From assembly GCA_910579545.1 (NCBI GenBank), contig CAJTVI010000105.1, forward strand, positions 1-6,609: DNA of 6,609 nucleotides. The letters run 5' to 3'. The number at the start of each line of letters is the position of its first letter. The stretch's first letter is position 1. This document shows, piece after piece, positions 5,471 to 6,609 of this stretch. Source of the stretch: an uncultured Oscillospiraceae bacterium. Lineage in GTDB: Bacteria > Bacillota > Clostridia > Oscillospirales > Ruminococcaceae. The translations under genes and the position numbers were made by a program. Under the pieces are notes generated by a model. It did no database searches, had not been told where the DNA came from, and worked only from the letters and a program-made list of their open reading frames with translations.

Positions 5471-5502
5471 AAAGAAAACCGGCCCATGCCGGCAAAAGCC
5501 GG
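5471..5502 (-). terminator. Short hairpin with U-rich tail downstream of argS
   Basis: On the minus strand, CCGGC-ATGG-GCCGG (5492-5479) is followed directly by TTTTCTTT (5478-5471). This is a small terminator-like element about 50 nt after the argS stop. The arm at 5488-5493 can also pair with 5498-5502 around a TTTT loop, giving two alternative 5-bp stems. Confidence 0.5.
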
Positions 5503-5511
5503 ATGGAATTC

Positions 5512-5556
5512 TTACATCCGCTCGGGTTACCTCCGCCCGGGTTACATCCGCTCGGG
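5512..5556. repeat. 15-bp tandem repeat, three copies, spanning the argS stop codon
   Basis: Copies are 5512-5526, 5527-5541 and 5542-5556. The first and third are identical (ttacatccgctcggg); the middle one differs at two positions (a to c, t to c). On the minus strand the third copy encodes the last four argS codons (Pro-Glu-Arg-Met) plus TAA. The other two copies follow in frame as Pro-Gly-Arg-Arg-stop and Pro-Glu-Arg-Met-stop. Confidence 0.95.
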
Positions 5557-6609
5557 GGCCGAAACGCCCAGGAGGTCCAGGGCGTTTTTGAGGGTGGTCT
5601 TTACCGCCATCACAAGCCCCAGCCGCTGGTTGGTCAGGTCGGGGTCGTCCGGGTTGTTCACATAGGTCTGGTTATAGTAGCTGTGGTAGAGCCGCACCAG
5701 CGAGAGGATATAGTCCGCGATCTTGTTGGGCTTGCGCAGGGTGGCGGCGTTCGCCACCTCGGCCGGGAACTCCCCGACCAGCTTGAGCAGCTGCAGCTCC
5801 TTTTCCTCGGTCAGCCGGTCGTAGCTTTGCTCCTTGTGGAAGGCCGGGATCTCGGGGTTGCGCAGGATCGAGCACATCCGGGAATGCGCGTACTGGGCGT
5901 AGTACACCGGGTTGTCGCTGCCCTGGGTGCGGGCCAGCTTGAGGTCAAAGTCCATCTGGGAGGTGATGTCCTTGGAGGCGAAGAACCACCGGGCCGCGTC
6001 CACCCCAATGTCCTCGCAGAGCTCCCGCAGGGTCACCGCGTTGCCGGTGCGCTTGGACATCTTTACTTCCACCCCGTCCTCCACCATCCGCACCATCTGG
6101 ATCAGCTCGATCGAGAGGGTGTCCTTGGGGTAGCCCAGGGCGGTCAGGGCCGCCTGCATCCGGGTCACATAGGAGTGGTGGTCCGCTCCCCACAGGTTGA
6201 CCAGGGTGGGGTAGCCGCGCTCCAATTTATATACATGGTTGGCAATGTCCGGGGTCATATACGAGAGGGTGCCGTCGCTCTTGCGCAGTACCCGGTCCTT
6301 GTCGTCCCCATAGTCGGTGCTGCGGAACCAGAGCGCCCCATCCTTTTCGTACAGCAGGCCCAACTCGTCCATCCGGGCAAGGCAGTCGTTGATCCGCTTC
6401 ATGCCCTCCTCATAAAAGAAGGTCTCGTGCACCCAGGAAACGATGTGCACCCCATAAAGCTTCAGGTCGGCGTCGATCTTGTCCAGCTCCCGCTTTTTGC
6501 CCTCGGCCATAAAGTACTCCAGCCGCTCCTTGGGGTCGGCGGCAAGCCACTTGTCCCCGTCCTCCTTGGCAATGTCATAGGCGATCTGGCGCACGTCCTC
6601 GGCGTGGTA
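5542..6609 (-). CDS. argS: Arginyl-tRNA synthetase, C-terminal 355 residues (5' end outside window)
   Basis: The enzyme attaches arginine to tRNA-Arg using ATP in the cytoplasm. The reading frame is open through the window edge: five codons (Tyr-His-Ala-Glu-Asp) precede the GTG at 6594, so that GTG is internal, not the start. Visible class Ia features, numbered from the first codon in the window, are GADHHSYVTRMQAAL (141-155), KMSKRTGNAVTL (183-194, the KMSKS loop), and NPVYYAQYAHSRMCSI (233-248), the start of the ArgRS-type alpha-helical anticodon-binding domain. The protein ends APERM, typical of ArgRS. The HIGH motif and N-terminal additional domain must lie beyond 6609, since full proteins are usually about 550-600 residues. 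Convergent with the chemoreceptor gene. The stop codon lies in a triplicated 15-bp repeat. Confidence 0.97.
   Translation of the reverse strand, partial: YHAEDVRQIAYDIAKEDGDKWLAADPKERLEYFMAEGKKRELDKIDADLKLYGVHIVSWVHETFFYEEGMKRINDCLARMDELGLLYEKDGALWFRSTDYGDDKDRVLRKSDGTLSYMTPDIANHVYKLERGYPTLVNLWGADHHSYVTRMQAALTALGYPKDTLSIELIQMVRMVEDGVEVKMSKRTGNAVTLRELCEDIGVDAARWFFASKDITSQMDFDLKLARTQGSDNPVYYAQYAHSRMCSILRNPEIPAFHKEQSYDRLTEEKELQLLKLVGEFPAEVANAATLRKPNKIADYILSLVRLYHSYYNQTYVNNPDDPDLTNQRLGLVMAVKTTLKNALDLLGVSAPERM

Noticed and set aside
3612..5495. 627-codon open frame on the minus strand, opposite the chemoreceptor
   Set aside because: Its translation is dominated by Gly, Leu, His and Val with no domain, and it mirrors the GC-rich codons of the chemoreceptor. 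The chemoreceptor on the plus strand has clear domains and an RBS, so this is a compositional shadow.

Overview
The window looks like a chromosomal segment from a GC-rich anaerobic Firmicute, most plausibly a gut Oscillospiraceae/Ruminococcaceae relative (Faecalibacterium, Gemmiger or Subdoligranulum type). This is an inference from GC-rich third codon positions, strong GGAG-type ribosome binding sites about 7-11 nt before ATG, clostridial-style chemoreceptor and ArgRS sequences, and strong GC hairpin terminators. I see no phage, IS, CRISPR or RNA gene.

Layout, left to right. A small methylguanine-methyltransferase-like protein (128-436, minus) is divergent from a 107-residue Lys/Glu-rich coiled-coil protein (659-982, plus). 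The latter has a good extended -10 promoter and ends in a bidirectional terminator (1006-1041). A two-gene minus-strand unit follows: a Sel1-repeat protein (1062-2303), lying downstream of a three-helix membrane protein with a soluble C-terminal domain (2382-3290). A 381-bp divergent regulatory region (3291-3671) separates this unit from a chemoreceptor on the plus strand (3672-5321). The receptor carries a CZB-type zinc-binding signature between its two membrane helices. A cluster of hairpins and a triplicated 15-bp repeat then lead into the 3' end of argS (5542 to the window edge, minus strand, 5' end missing).

The most interesting non-coding structure is in the divergent region. An 18-bp bulged inverted repeat (3481-3500 / 3536-3553) places a TTGCCA -35-like box in each arm, facing inwards over a shared AT-rich -10 region. 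The chemoreceptor promoter and the promoter of the membrane/Sel1 unit may therefore overlap and exclude each other. The right arm can alternatively fold with a downstream GCAGGC copy. The second notable item is the CZB-like sensor placed outside the membrane by predicted topology. The third is the 15-bp tandem repeat that copies the last four argS codons plus the stop codon three times.

I found no clear new multi-gene system. The Sel1/membrane-protein pair, with its shared control region next to a chemoreceptor, is the best candidate for uncharacterised biology here.
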